A DNA stretch of 62,388 bases from assembly GCA_023395595.1 (NCBI GenBank), contig JAEWYO010000061.1, positions 1 to 62,388 on the forward strand, read 5' to 3'. Below the pieces are notes generated by a model that had not been told where the DNA came from, made no database searches, and saw only the letters and a program-made list of their open reading frames with translations. Below, in pieces: positions 9,489 through 18,577 of the stretch (position 1 is its first letter; every line of letters begins with the position of its first letter). Source of the DNA: Bacillota bacterium. Its GTDB lineage: Bacteria > Bacillota > Clostridia > Christensenellales > CAG-138. A program made the position numbers and the translations under genes.

Positions 9489-9518
9489 CGTTTGCAGATA
9501 ACGTTTGGGGAGGATTTC

Positions 9519-10076
9519 ATGAACAACAAATGGAAAACACGCGAGGTCGTCATTGTTGCGATCATCGCCGCAGTCATCGGTGTCATCTATACCCTCATGG
9601 ACTATGCTTATATGCCGCTTTCGGCCGTCTTGGGGCCGATCTTTATGGAGCTCACGTTCGGCATCTACCTGCTCTCCGCCGCATTGCCGATGTTTATCGT
9701 GCGCAAGCCCGGGTTCGCGCTCTTTGGCGCGCTTGTCACTGCCGCGGTCAACATTCTGCTTGGCAGCGCATATGGTATTCAGGTTGTTCTCGCAGGTGTT
9801 CTGCAAGCCGCAGGTGTAGAGCTTGTCTATGCGCTGTTCAAATATAAACCGAACCTGCTCTGCCTTGTGCTCAGCGGAATCGCAGCCGCGTTGTTCGTCT
9901 TCGTGCGCGATTATCTCGTGTTTGGTTATGCGGCGCTGCCTGTGCTGACGCTTGTGGCGATGCTTGCAGTTCGGTTTGTCAGCGCGGCGGTCATTGGCGT
10001 GTTGCTGGTGAAAGTCATCCGCGCCGGTCTTGCCAAAGCTGGCGTCATGAAGAACTTCAAACCCATCGAAGAATAA
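9519..10076 (+). CDS. ykoE: ECF transporter substrate-binding S component (YkoE-like)
   Basis: A 185-residue hydrophobic protein with about five or six membrane helices. It has the feel of the YkoE family, which binds hydroxymethylpyrimidine or thiamine precursors, for example in the conserved start EVVIVAIIAAVIGVIY and a short charged tail. I chose the ATG at 9519, preceded by GGGGAGG; the frame could begin at 9492 but that overlaps the promoter -10 region. It is followed by a fused ATPase and a T component, the YkoE-YkoD-YkoC order. The ligand is inferred, and other ECF ligands cannot be excluded. Confidence 0.75.
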   Translation: MNNKWKTREVVIVAIIAAVIGVIYTLMDYAYMPLSAVLGPIFMELTFGIYLLSAALPMFIVRKPGFALFGALVTAAVNILLGSAYGIQVVLAGVLQAAGVELVYALFKYKPNLLCLVLSGIAAALFVFVRDYLVFGYAALPVLTLVAMLAVRFVSAAVIGVLLVKVIRAGLAKAGVMKNFKPIEE

Positions 10077-10086
10077 TCGATCGGAA

Positions 10087-11895
10087 ATGTCGCATTATCT
10101 GGAGCTAACAGACATCCGCTTTACCTATCACGAAGAAACAACCGCCGTGTGGGATGGCTTGTCTTGCAAATTTCAAAAAAACGCGATCAATCTCTTGCTC
10201 GGGCCAAGCGGCTCGGGCAAGAGTTCTCTTTTATATCTGATCGACGGGCTGATTCCAAACAGTCTGGAAGGAACGCTTTTAGGAGATATTCGGCTCAACG
10301 GAGAGTCCATTATCCGAAAGGAACCGCGCGAGCTGGCACACCGAATCGGTCTTGTGTTTCAGGACCCGGATACGCAGTTTTGCGCGTTTTATGTGGAAGA
10401 CGAGCTTGCGTTCGGCATGGAGAACCTTTGCGTTGCGCCGGAGCAAATGGACGAACGGATCGATCACGCGCTATCGCTGGTTGGGTTAACCGGCTTACGA
10501 AAGCGCGCAGTCTCTACGCTCTCCGGCGGTCAAAAACAGAAGCTTGCCATCGCCAGTGCGCTTGTCATGGACGCGGAACTGCTCCTGCTTGATGAACCCA
10601 GCGCGCTGCTGGATGCCGCAAGCCGTGCGGAGATCATGGTGCTATTGCAGCATCTGGTTCAAAAGGAGAACAAAACGATCCTACTCGTGGAGCACAACCT
10701 CGACGAGGTGCTGCCGTTTGTCTCTCATGTGGTCGTGCTGGAGCGCGGTGGGCATGTTGTGCTCGATGGCTCCGCGCATGACGTCTTTTCTGCGCTCACA
10801 TATGATGCCGCGTATACCAATATCCCCGTTTGTTTGCCGGAACCGCTGACGTTGCTGCGCAGTTGGCTGCATACAGATTTGACCGAAGCAAAACATAACT
10901 TCTGCCGTGGAAAGCTTTTGGTTTCAAAACCTGGCCCGTTTGAGATACCGTATCGAGAAGTTGCAGCATTGTTGGCTGATTGCAATCAGAGTTCTTACCC
11001 TTCTTCACCCGCGCGAACGCAATTGCCTGCGCCAACCATAGTTAAAGCCAGCGATCTTGCCTTTCGTTATCCGAAACGACGCGGCGAGGGTGGTGAATCA
11101 TCCCCCGTTCTCTCCGGCGTTTCCTTTGCGATTCACGAAGGCGAATGGGTTGCGATTGCCGGCGCAAATGGCGCGGGAAAAACAACGTTGCTGCAGATTC
11201 TTTTTCGCGTCTTAGCTGGGTATACGGGCTCCGTGCAGGTCGACAGCGCGCCGCTTCCCGCGATTGAACGCCACCAGCTTTATGCGCGCATGGGGTTGTT
11301 GTTTCAGAATCCGGAATGGCAGTTTGTGACCAACCGTGTCGAGGATGAGCTGATCTTCAGTCTTCGTCAAGCGTCGCTGACGCAAGACGAAAAGAATGAT
11401 CGCGTGTCACGCCTGCTTTGCCAGTTTCATCTAGAGCAGTATCGAGATCGCAGTCCGTTCCTACTCAGTCAGGGAGAGAAACGCCGCCTCAGCGTCGCTT
11501 GCATGCTGCTTACCGGTCAGCGTGTGCTGTTTTTCGATGAACCCACTTATGGCCAGGATAGCGAAACAGCACGAGAGCTGCTCTCGCTGCTGGAATCACT
11601 CCGTAAAGACGGCGTCACGATCATCACCGTAACGCACGACATGGGTCTTGTTTGCCAGCATGCGGATCGGGTATTGCTACTCTGTGACGGTAAGATTGCC
11701 TACGCGGGAACACCGGAGTTACTATTTCGCAATGAAATCGCCCCCCACTGGCGCGTCGATGCGCCGCCCGCTTTGCCCTTCTGTGCCGCACTTCGGAACT
11801 ATCTTCCGTCGTTCCCGCTGTGCCTTTCCCGCGAGGCATGCTTGAACGCGCTCCTTTCGTGTTCCACTTCGGAGGTGCCGCATGCAACCAACTAA
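10087..11895 (+). CDS. ykoD: ECF transporter ATPase, two fused ABC domains (YkoD-like)
   Basis: A 602-residue cytoplasmic protein with two complete ABC ATPase halves. Half 1 has Walker A GPSGSGKSS (about residues 41-49), signature LSGGQKQKLAIA and Walker B LLLLDEP. Half 2 (from about residue 320) has GANGAGKTTLLQ, the less usual signature LSQGEKRRLSVA, and VLFFDEP. The halves energise one ECF transporter. The start is 10 nt after the S-component stop, and the end overlaps the T-component start by 14 nt. Confidence 0.9.
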   Translation: MSHYLELTDIRFTYHEETTAVWDGLSCKFQKNAINLLLGPSGSGKSSLLYLIDGLIPNSLEGTLLGDIRLNGESIIRKEPRELAHRIGLVFQDPDTQFCAFYVEDELAFGMENLCVAPEQMDERIDHALSLVGLTGLRKRAVSTLSGGQKQKLAIASALVMDAELLLLDEPSALLDAASRAEIMVLLQHLVQKENKTILLVEHNLDEVLPFVSHVVVLERGGHVVLDGSAHDVFSALTYDAAYTNIPVCLPEPLTLLRSWLHTDLTEAKHNFCRGKLLVSKPGPFEIPYREVAALLADCNQSSYPSSPARTQLPAPTIVKASDLAFRYPKRRGEGGESSPVLSGVSFAIHEGEWVAIAGANGAGKTTLLQILFRVLAGYTGSVQVDSAPLPAIERHQLYARMGLLFQNPEWQFVTNRVEDELIFSLRQASLTQDEKNDRVSRLLCQFHLEQYRDRSPFLLSQGEKRRLSVACMLLTGQRVLFFDEPTYGQDSETARELLSLLESLRKDGVTIITVTHDMGLVCQHADRVLLLCDGKIAYAGTPELLFRNEIAPHWRVDAPPALPFCAALRNYLPSFPLCLSREACLNALLSCSTSEVPHATN

Positions 11896-12688
11896 GCAAC
11901 CGCTGCTTGCAAGAATCAATCCCGTATTCAAGTTGCTTGCCGTCGTGCTCATCACGTTTCTCGTCAGCATCACGATTTCTCCTGCGCTCCCGTTGGCGTT
12001 GATCCTTGTCGTGATGCTCTGTACGGTCTTGTTCGGCGGCGTTTCGATCAAAACCCTGCTCAAAGGGATGCTGCCGTTTCTTGTCGCCAGCGGAAGTTTT
12101 GTCTTGTTTCTGCTGCTGATGAAAGGGCTAGCGCACGAAGGAGATGAAATAACGCTTCTGCTGTTCTCCTATCGGAAAACGGCGCTCATCAACATACTTG
12201 CGCTTGGTCTGCGTATCCTGATTGTCTCGCTTGCTACGCTTAGTTTTGTTTTGACTACAAACCCGAACGACCTCGTTCTAAGCCTAATTTTACAGTTACA
12301 CATACCCGTCGTACACGGATATGCAGCGCTTGCCGCCTATCGATTTCTACCAACTCTGCAAGATGAGGCGCGCGGCATCCGGCTTGCACAGGAGATTCGC
12401 GGGGTTGAATGGGAGCGTGGAATCAAAAATCGTCTCGCCGGGCCGTTTCGCCTGATGTTGCCGATGTTCACACTTGCCGCGCGAAAAGGGGAACGCGTCG
12501 CCCTCGCGATGGATAGCCGCGGTCTCGGCGCAATGTCCACGCGAACATTTTATAAAAGAACCGCAATCACACGAAGCGATGTCCTCTTTCTTTGTTTTGT
12601 GATCGCCGGTTTGTCCTCCCTTGTCCTTGTCCTCTGCCATTTTGGCTTGTTTGCGTTTGGCTCCGCGCTGGGTGCAGGCGCGATTTAG
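11882..12688 (+). CDS. ykoC: ECF transporter T component (YkoC/CbiQ-like)
   Basis: A 268-residue membrane protein of the EcfT/CbiQ family with four to six helices. The cytoplasmic coupling region has the family's two Ala-Arg-Gly type elements, seen here as IRLAQEIRGVEWERG and VALAMDSRGLGA, which dock on the two ATPase halves. It overlaps the ATPase gene by 14 nt, so the three subunits are made together. Confidence 0.88.
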   Translation: MQPTKQPLLARINPVFKLLAVVLITFLVSITISPALPLALILVVMLCTVLFGGVSIKTLLKGMLPFLVASGSFVLFLLLMKGLAHEGDEITLLLFSYRKTALINILALGLRILIVSLATLSFVLTTNPNDLVLSLILQLHIPVVHGYAALAAYRFLPTLQDEARGIRLAQEIRGVEWERGIKNRLAGPFRLMLPMFTLAARKGERVALAMDSRGLGAMSTRTFYKRTAITRSDVLFLCFVIAGLSSLVLVLCHFGLFAFGSALGAGAI

Positions 12689-12732
12689 CTTTTTCGAAAC
12701 AGTACTCAAATCCAACTTTGGAGGAATCGACC

Positions 12733-13479
12733 ATGCCGTACAAAAACAAAAACCTCGTCTATGGTGTGCCGCAGGATGCCTACCCGCGTGATGATGTCAA
12801 CGAGCACACGGCAGATCTCACGGCAGCACTTTCACTCAACCGCCGTCCAGTCGGCGTGAAGCTCTTTTTCGACGCGGCTTCTTATGACGCCGTCTGCATA
12901 CCGGAAGCACGCACGTCAATGCCTTATTGCGTGATGGTGCGCCGCGCCAGCGAAGGCAGCGGATGCCGTTCGCGTCTGGAGCACCATAAATGCGACGGCG
13001 GAACAACGGCTCTTGCGCTCGAAAAAAGCACAGAGCGCATTGAGAGCGGCGAAGAGTATTTCTCCTACAATCTTTACGCCTCTCCTGCCGCCGCGCGCAG
13101 GCACAGAAGCAACATCCACAGTCTCCATCGCGAACTGCCTACGACTTATGGAATCCTCGTTGCTCCGTTGGACGATTTCACGATCGCACCGGATGTCGTT
13201 TTGTTGATGACCGATGCATATCAGGCGATGCGTCTTGTGCAGGGATATTCCTACGAAACCGGTATCAAACCGGAGATCGACTTGGGTGCGATGCAGGGCA
13301 TGTGTTCCGAAAGTACAGCCTACCCCTATCTTTCCGGCAGCATGAATGTCAGCGTTCTTTGCCCCAGCACACGGATGCTCTGCGGCTGGTCGCACAGCGA
13401 CATGTCGGTCGGGATTCCGTTTGAACAGTACCGCCGTGTTGTGGCGGGTGTGATGGCGACGGCTGGAACCTGCAAATAG
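12733..13479 (+). CDS. DUF169 family protein
   Basis: A 248-residue soluble protein that I recognise as DUF169: RPVGVKLFFD near residue 35, a CR..LEHHKCDGG segment near residue 85, and a Cys-containing C-terminal half. The function of the family is not established; members are often found near metal or tetrapyrrole-related genes in anaerobes. The ATG has GGAGG 8 nt upstream and lies 44 nt after the ECF operon, so it probably belongs to it. Several Cys and His residues suggest cofactor or metal binding, which is inference. Confidence 0.7.
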   Translation: MPYKNKNLVYGVPQDAYPRDDVNEHTADLTAALSLNRRPVGVKLFFDAASYDAVCIPEARTSMPYCVMVRRASEGSGCRSRLEHHKCDGGTTALALEKSTERIESGEEYFSYNLYASPAAARRHRSNIHSLHRELPTTYGILVAPLDDFTIAPDVVLLMTDAYQAMRLVQGYSYETGIKPEIDLGAMQGMCSESTAYPYLSGSMNVSVLCPSTRMLCGWSHSDMSVGIPFEQYRRVVAGVMATAGTCK

Positions 13480-13530
13480 CAATTTCTTCGTTTGTCCCGA
13501 CCATACTACTCAAAACGCAGCTTCCATCAG

Positions 13531-13564
13531 CAGGTGTTCGAGCGAACCGCTTGAAACCTGCTGT
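13531..13564 (+). terminator. Stem-loop after the ECF/DUF169 operon
   Basis: An interrupted inverted repeat around AGCAGGT...ACCTGCT, with inner TTCgAGC/GCTtGAA pairing, follows the DUF169 gene. The T-run after it is poor, so it may terminate weakly or only shape the leader. Confidence 0.4.
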
Positions 13565-13593
13565 TTGCATTACCAAACAAACAACGGTACAAT
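13565..13593 (+). promoter_or_regulatory. Promoter of the hypFCDE operon
   Basis: TTGCAT (13565-13570) and TACAAT (13588-13593) are spaced by 17 nt. The hypF ATG follows about 65 nt after the expected start site. Confidence 0.65.
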
Positions 13594-13662
13594 TGTTGTG
13601 ATCGAACGCGCCATCATTCCCAGTGTTCGTTCATCAACCACATGAGTAAACTACGAGGCGCT

Positions 13663-15912
13663 ATGAACCGTTTTTCTGTTACCTTTTGCGGTATTGTCCA
13701 GGGTGTTGGTTTTCGTCCGTTTCTCTACCGGGAAGCGATGGCGCACAACCTTTCTGGATTTGTACAAAATACAAGCTTTGGCGTCTATTTAGAGATTGAA
13801 GGAAGCCTTGCCGATTGCGAAGCTTTCTTTGCCGTGTTGGAAACAAATGCCCCGCCGCTGTCCCGCATCACAAGCATGGAGCGCGCGGAGATTCCTGCTG
13901 TCGGCGGGCAGGGTTTCACGATCCGGCAGAGCAGCCAGGGCGAGAAGAGTGCGCTCGTCTCTCCCGACATCGGCATCTGTGACGATTGCAAACGGGAGCT
14001 GCTTTCGCCGACCGATCGCAGATATCGCTACCCCTTCATCAACTGCACCAACTGCGGGCCAAGGTTTTCCATTATTCGGGATATCCCATATGATCGAGTG
14101 AACACGAGCATGTCGGGGTTTGTCCAGTGCCCACCGTGTCAGCACGAATATGATCATCCACTCGACCGCCGCTTTCACGCGCAACCAAATGCCTGCGCCG
14201 TCTGCGGACCGAAGCTTTCGTTCCTCGTTGAAGGCACCGAACAGCAAGGCGACCCGATCAATCTCTTTTCTGCGTTCATCCGCGCGGGCAGGATCGTTGC
14301 CGTCAAGGGCATCGGCGGGTTCCATCTTGCATGTGATGCGGCAAACGAATCCGCCGTGGCATTGCTCCGTGCACGCAAGCAACGCTATGAAAAGCCATTT
14401 GCAGTGATGTTGCGCGATCTGGATGAAGTGATACGTTATTGCGTTGTCTCAGAAGAAGAAATAGCGCTCTTGAGCAGCCCGCAAAAACCGATTGTGCTGC
14501 TGCATAAACGCGAGTCAGCGCCGCTTGCTCCTTCCGTTGCCCCGCAAAATAACCGACTCGGCGTGATGCTGCCCTATACCCCGTTGCATTGCCTGCTACT
14601 GGAGCAAACTCCCGCGCTCGTGCTCACGAGCGGGAATGTTTCAGATCGTCCGATGCTCTTTCGCGATGAGGATGCTGTCTCTTCGTTTGCCGCGCTTGCA
14701 GACGCGGTGATGACGCACGACCGTCCGATCGAGCGGCGCGTAGACGATAGCGTGTTTGTTGTGAGCCTATCCGTTCCCCGTCCGCTCCGCCGCGCGCGCG
14801 GCTGGGCACCGGAGCCACTGCCTCTCAAAGCCAACACCCGTCCGATTCTCACGATGGGTGCGCAGCAAAAAAACACGTTTTGTCTCCTGCGGGATGGGCA
14901 GGCTTTTCTGAGTTCCCACATGGGCGATTTGGACGACCCGGAGACCGAAACCGAATATCTGCGTGAAATCGCCTCTCTGCAGCGGTTGTTTTCGATCGAA
15001 CCGGAGCTAGTCGTCTGCGACCAGCATCCCGACTACGTCAGTACGCGTCTTGCGCGCGAAACGGGGCTTCCCGTGCTTGCGGTACAGCACCATCATGCGC
15101 ACTTTGCCTCCGTCCTTGCGGAGCAAGCGGTAGATTCTCCCGCGCTCGGTTTCATCTGGGATGGTACAGGTTATGGCACCGACGGCACGATTTGGGGCGG
15201 TGAAACGCTGTTTGGCAGCGTTGTGCTGAGCGAACGCATCGGGCATATCCTTCCGTTTCGCCTTTTTGGGAGTGACGCTGCGATACATGAACCCTGGCGC
15301 GTTGCGCTCAGTGTAGCGGAGATTGCGCTTGGCCGCGCGGAGGCACTCAAGCTCTTTCCCGCGCGTACGGAGGAAGCAAAGCTGGTGCTTCAGGCAGCGG
15401 ATGCCGGGCTCAACGCACCGCAAACCACCAGCATGGGCAGACTATTTGACGCAGTTGCCGCGCTTTGCTCACATTCCGAAACGGTCTCATTCGAAGGGCA
15501 GGCTGCGATCCGGCTGGAGCAGATTGCGGATGTATCCGAACAGGAGTTGTACGATTTTATTATTGAACACGACCCGAACGGTTGGATTTACGACTGGCGG
15601 TCGGTGATCAAACGCGCTATACTGGATGCCGCAAACGGTATCCCGGCGGGGCGGATCAGCATGCGCTTCCATCGCGCACTGGCTGCTCTTCTTGTCGATG
15701 CCGCTAATATACACCGGCAGGAAACGGGCTGCAACATCGTCGCTCTTTCCGGCGGATGTTTCCAAAATGAACTACTTCTAGAGCTGAGTGTCTCTGCATT
15801 GTCGCAGGCGGGATTCGCCGTGCACATCAATCGCATGGTCCCCTGCAACGACGGCGGCATCAGTTTCGGTCAGGCGGCGATTGCTGCTGCATTGCAAACG
15901 AAAAGAGGATAA
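13663..15912 (+). CDS. hypF: Carbamoyltransferase HypF
   Basis: HypF (749 residues) starts synthesis of the cyanide ligands of the [NiFe] site from carbamoyl phosphate. Domains in order: acylphosphatase-like (FCGIVQGVGFRPF, residues about 7-19), two C4 zinc fingers (CDDC...CTNC and CPPC...CAVC, about 105-185), YrdC-like (VKGIGGFHLACDA), and Kae1-like carbamoyltransferase (HHHAHF, DGTGYGTDGTIWGGE, LSGGCFQN). All motifs are intact and the length is normal. GAGG before the ATG at 13663 favours it over the ATG at 13642, which has no ribosome site. It is the first gene of hypFCDE. Confidence 0.97.
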   Translation: MNRFSVTFCGIVQGVGFRPFLYREAMAHNLSGFVQNTSFGVYLEIEGSLADCEAFFAVLETNAPPLSRITSMERAEIPAVGGQGFTIRQSSQGEKSALVSPDIGICDDCKRELLSPTDRRYRYPFINCTNCGPRFSIIRDIPYDRVNTSMSGFVQCPPCQHEYDHPLDRRFHAQPNACAVCGPKLSFLVEGTEQQGDPINLFSAFIRAGRIVAVKGIGGFHLACDAANESAVALLRARKQRYEKPFAVMLRDLDEVIRYCVVSEEEIALLSSPQKPIVLLHKRESAPLAPSVAPQNNRLGVMLPYTPLHCLLLEQTPALVLTSGNVSDRPMLFRDEDAVSSFAALADAVMTHDRPIERRVDDSVFVVSLSVPRPLRRARGWAPEPLPLKANTRPILTMGAQQKNTFCLLRDGQAFLSSHMGDLDDPETETEYLREIASLQRLFSIEPELVVCDQHPDYVSTRLARETGLPVLAVQHHHAHFASVLAEQAVDSPALGFIWDGTGYGTDGTIWGGETLFGSVVLSERIGHILPFRLFGSDAAIHEPWRVALSVAEIALGRAEALKLFPARTEEAKLVLQAADAGLNAPQTTSMGRLFDAVAALCSHSETVSFEGQAAIRLEQIADVSEQELYDFIIEHDPNGWIYDWRSVIKRAILDAANGIPAGRISMRFHRALAALLVDAANIHRQETGCNIVALSGGCFQNELLLELSVSALSQAGFAVHINRMVPCNDGGISFGQAAIAAALQTKRG

Positions 15913-15918
15913 GAACCT

Positions 15919-16134
15919 ATGTGTCTAGCCATCCCCGGCACCATCGCATCCATTGAGGAAGAAACCGCAACCATCGACTATGGTGGCACGACGCGGCGCG
16001 CCTCCGTTCGGCTGCTGCCGGATGTCGTCGTTGGAGATTGCGTGCTTGTGCATGCGGGTTTTGTGATTCAGAAGGTCGATCCCGACGAAGGAGCGGAGCT
16101 AGAAGCACTGCTCCGGGAAGTCGAACTCCTGTGA
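15919..16134 (+). CDS. hypC: Hydrogenase assembly chaperone HypC
   Basis: A 71-residue chaperone with the canonical N-terminus MCLAIPG, whose Cys2 binds the Fe(CN)2CO precursor and the hydrogenase large subunit precursor. It works with HypD in assembling and delivering the iron centre. It lies 6 nt after hypF, and its stop overlaps the GTG start of hypD. Confidence 0.97.
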   Translation: MCLAIPGTIASIEEETATIDYGGTTRRASVRLLPDVVVGDCVLVHAGFVIQKVDPDEGAELEALLREVELL

Positions 16135-17198
16135 ACACCATCCAAACACTCACCGAAAAAATCGCGCAAGCTGTGCAGGGTTTGCCGCAGACTACCATCA
16201 TGGAGGTCTGTGGCACGCATACGCACGCCATCCGCCGCCACGGCATCCGGCAGTTACTTCCGCCAAACATTCGGTTGGTCTCCGGTCCCGGTTGCCCGGT
16301 TTGTGTGACCGCCGAGGAGGATATTGCCCTTGCACTCGCGCTTGCAAAGCAGCCGAATACCACCCTGTATTGCTTTGGCGATATGATGCGTGTGCCCTGC
16401 GGCAATAACAGTTTGCTGCTACAGCTTTCACGCGGCGCGGATGTGCGAATTGCGCTTTCCCCGCTCGACGCGCTCACGTATGCAAAAGAGCATCCCGCGC
16501 GGGAGGTCGTCTGGTACGGCGTCGGGTTTGAAACCACAACGCCACACACCGCCGCTTTACTGGAAAACACCAAGCGGGAGAATATTAAGAATCTCTCCGT
16601 CTTCTCGGCGCACAAAACCATGCCAAATGCACTACGTGCGCTCCTTAGCAAAGATTCACGGGTGGATGCACTGCTTTGCCCCGGGCATGTTTCCTCCATT
16701 ACGGGTGCGGACGCGTTTCGCTTCCTACCAGAGGAATTGCATTTACCCGCCGCGATTTCCGGATTTGAGGCGGAAGAGCTCCTTGTTGCCATTCTCGCGC
16801 TGGTCAAGATGCGAAAAAGCGGCAACGCCGCTTTGATCAATGCCTACCCGCGTGTCGTAAAATCCTCGCCCAACGAGACCGCGCGCGCGCTGGTCGATGC
16901 CTGGTTTGCGCCGTGCGATGCACTCTGGCGCGGACTCGGCATGATTCCGCAAAGCGGGCTTTCGCTTTTACCGGAGCACGCACAATATGACGCGTTCAAG
17001 CGCTTTGCTCTCCAGCCGGTTGCGATTCCGGTTCGCAATGCTTGTCGCTGTGGCGATGTGCTCCGCGGCGAGATTGAGCCGTCGGAGTGTCCGCTGTTTG
17101 GTAAAGCTTGTCTGCCGCAGCATCCGCTTGGCGCATGCATGGTCTCTTCGGAAGGCGCATGCGCAGCCTATTATCAATATGAAGGAGCGGGACTATGA
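16131..17198 (+). CDS. hypD: Hydrogenase formation protein HypD
   Basis: HypD (355 residues) carries the iron on which CO and CN ligands are built. CGTHTH (near residue 25), GPGCPVC (near residue 50) and VGFETTTP are seen, and the C-terminal Cys cluster (CRCGD...C...C...C) fits its [4Fe-4S] centre. The start is a GTG at 16131 overlapping the hypC TGA by four nt. The open frame extends upstream to 16038, but that part lies inside hypC. It overlaps hypE as ATGA. Confidence 0.96.
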   Translation: MNTIQTLTEKIAQAVQGLPQTTIMEVCGTHTHAIRRHGIRQLLPPNIRLVSGPGCPVCVTAEEDIALALALAKQPNTTLYCFGDMMRVPCGNNSLLLQLSRGADVRIALSPLDALTYAKEHPAREVVWYGVGFETTTPHTAALLENTKRENIKNLSVFSAHKTMPNALRALLSKDSRVDALLCPGHVSSITGADAFRFLPEELHLPAAISGFEAEELLVAILALVKMRKSGNAALINAYPRVVKSSPNETARALVDAWFAPCDALWRGLGMIPQSGLSLLPEHAQYDAFKRFALQPVAIPVRNACRCGDVLRGEIEPSECPLFGKACLPQHPLGACMVSSEGACAAYYQYEGAGL

Positions 17199-18190
17199 CA
17201 GACTGCATCACCCTCGCCCACGGTTCCGGCGGACGGGATTATCGTGAGCTGGTCGAAACAATTTTCGCGCCCGCGTTTCAGAACGAGTTTTTATCTCCGC
17301 TGACGGATGCTGCCGTGCTGCCCGCTGGCGATACCATCGCCATGACGACGGACGGTTTTGTTGTCAATCCCCTGTTCTTTCCGGGTGGGGATATCGGCAG
17401 GCTTGCCGTCTGCGGAACGGTCAACGACCTCGCGGTCTCCGGCGCGGTTCCGCGCTATCTTTCCTGCGCAATGGTGTTGGAAGTCGGGCTCCCGCTCGAT
17501 ACCCTCCAATGTGTGGTCGCGTCCATGGCATCCGCCGCAAAAGAGGCCGGTGTTGCAATCGTCACAGGAGACACAAAGGTTGTTGAAGCGGGCTCCTGCG
17601 CAGGCTTGACCATCACGACCGCAGGTGTTGGCGTGTTTCCCGCCGGCTGTTTCATCCCTCCGCAGCAGCCGCAGCAAGGCGATGTGATCCTTTGCAGCGC
17701 GCCGATCGCGAGCCACGGCATGGCGGTTATGGCAGCGCGGCACAATCTCGCGTTCAATCCGGCGATCGAAAGCGACGTCAACCCGCTCAATCACGCGATC
17801 CGTGCGGTGTTGGACGCGGGTGTTGCGGTTCGCGCGATGCGCGATCCAACACGCGGCGGCGTCGCGGGTACGCTGTGCGAGTGGGCAGGGACTTCGCTGA
17901 CAATCACGCTGGAGGAAACAGCGTTGCCCGTGCGTGCGGATGTGCGCGCCGCCTGCGTGATCCTTGGTATCGATCCCGTCTATGTTGCCAACGAAGGTGT
18001 TGCCCTCTTTTCCCTTCCGGCTGAGCAAGCAACACTCGCGCTTGAAACCCTGCAATCCGCTGGCTGCAAAGAGGCGGCAATCATCGCAACCATCTCAAGC
18101 GGACGCGGAACGGTGTTCGCAAAAACGCAAATTGGCACTTTTCGGCGGGTTCTTCCGCCGAGTGGAGAGCTGCTTCCGCGTATCTGTTAA
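17195..18190 (+). CDS. hypE: Hydrogenase maturation protein HypE
   Basis: HypE (331 residues) dehydrates the carbamoyl group on its C-terminal cysteine to the thiocyanate that becomes a CN ligand. The protein ends in PRIC, as required. The N-terminus has the family's HGSGGRDY, and there is an AIR synthetase-like ATP-binding fold (DPTRGGVAGTL). It closes the hyp operon. hypA and hypB, for nickel insertion, are not in this window. Confidence 0.97.
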   Translation: MTDCITLAHGSGGRDYRELVETIFAPAFQNEFLSPLTDAAVLPAGDTIAMTTDGFVVNPLFFPGGDIGRLAVCGTVNDLAVSGAVPRYLSCAMVLEVGLPLDTLQCVVASMASAAKEAGVAIVTGDTKVVEAGSCAGLTITTAGVGVFPAGCFIPPQQPQQGDVILCSAPIASHGMAVMAARHNLAFNPAIESDVNPLNHAIRAVLDAGVAVRAMRDPTRGGVAGTLCEWAGTSLTITLEETALPVRADVRAACVILGIDPVYVANEGVALFSLPAEQATLALETLQSAGCKEAAIIATISSGRGTVFAKTQIGTFRRVLPPSGELLPRIC

Positions 18191-18457
18191 TCTTTTTTTC
18201 GTTTTTTTGATTCGATCTTGTTGTATCAATATCGAATAATCGTATAGTTTCTTCACCTTGCTCGATTTTGTGGATCGATTCGCAACGCTCCATTCACCAT
18301 TCGCATCAATTGCATACGAAAACGACGCATAAACTGCGTCTTTTTTGTTTTCTGTTTTATCTGGTGTTTGGTTGTGGTGAAGTTTTTAGATTTTGCATGT
18401 TTCTAATTCGGAATGCATATCAGTATATTATAACCGATACGATATAGTCAGGATTTC
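18191..18457 (+). terminator. Gap with terminator of the hyp operon
   Basis: The 387-base gap to the hydrogenase operon has no gene. GACGCA (18324-18329), a 5-nt loop and TGCGTC (18335-18340) followed by six Ts form an intrinsic terminator. The sequence beyond it, to 18457, is AT-rich and holds nothing else I can name. The hydrogenase promoter follows. Confidence 0.7.
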
Positions 18458-18486
18458 TTGACCTTTATTGTGCGTAGTTCTATAAT
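18458..18486 (+). promoter_or_regulatory. Promoter of the hydrogenase operon
   Basis: TTGACC (18458-18463), a 17-nt spacer and a perfect TATAAT (18481-18486). It is the only strong promoter seen before the 12-gene hydrogenase operon. The leader before the first ATG is about 85 nt. Confidence 0.88.
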
Positions 18487-18577
18487 AAACACGCAATTTT
18501 TTGCAAGCAAAAGCCTGTCCTGCCAACGACTTTGCGCAGGGTGGGCTTTATTCATGGACAAGGGAATTGGAGAGTCT

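Noticed and set aside
9489..9518. TPP riboswitch before the YkoE-like gene
   Set aside because: The promoter leaves about 24 nt of leader, and no THI-box sequences are seen.
13642..13662. Upstream ATG as hypF start
   Set aside because: It has no ribosome site, whereas the ATG at 13663 has GAGG at a good distance and gives the usual HypF N-terminus.
15917..16840. A 307-codon minus-strand frame opposite hypC/hypD
   Set aside because: hypC and hypD on the plus strand are unambiguous. The opposite product has no recognisable domain.
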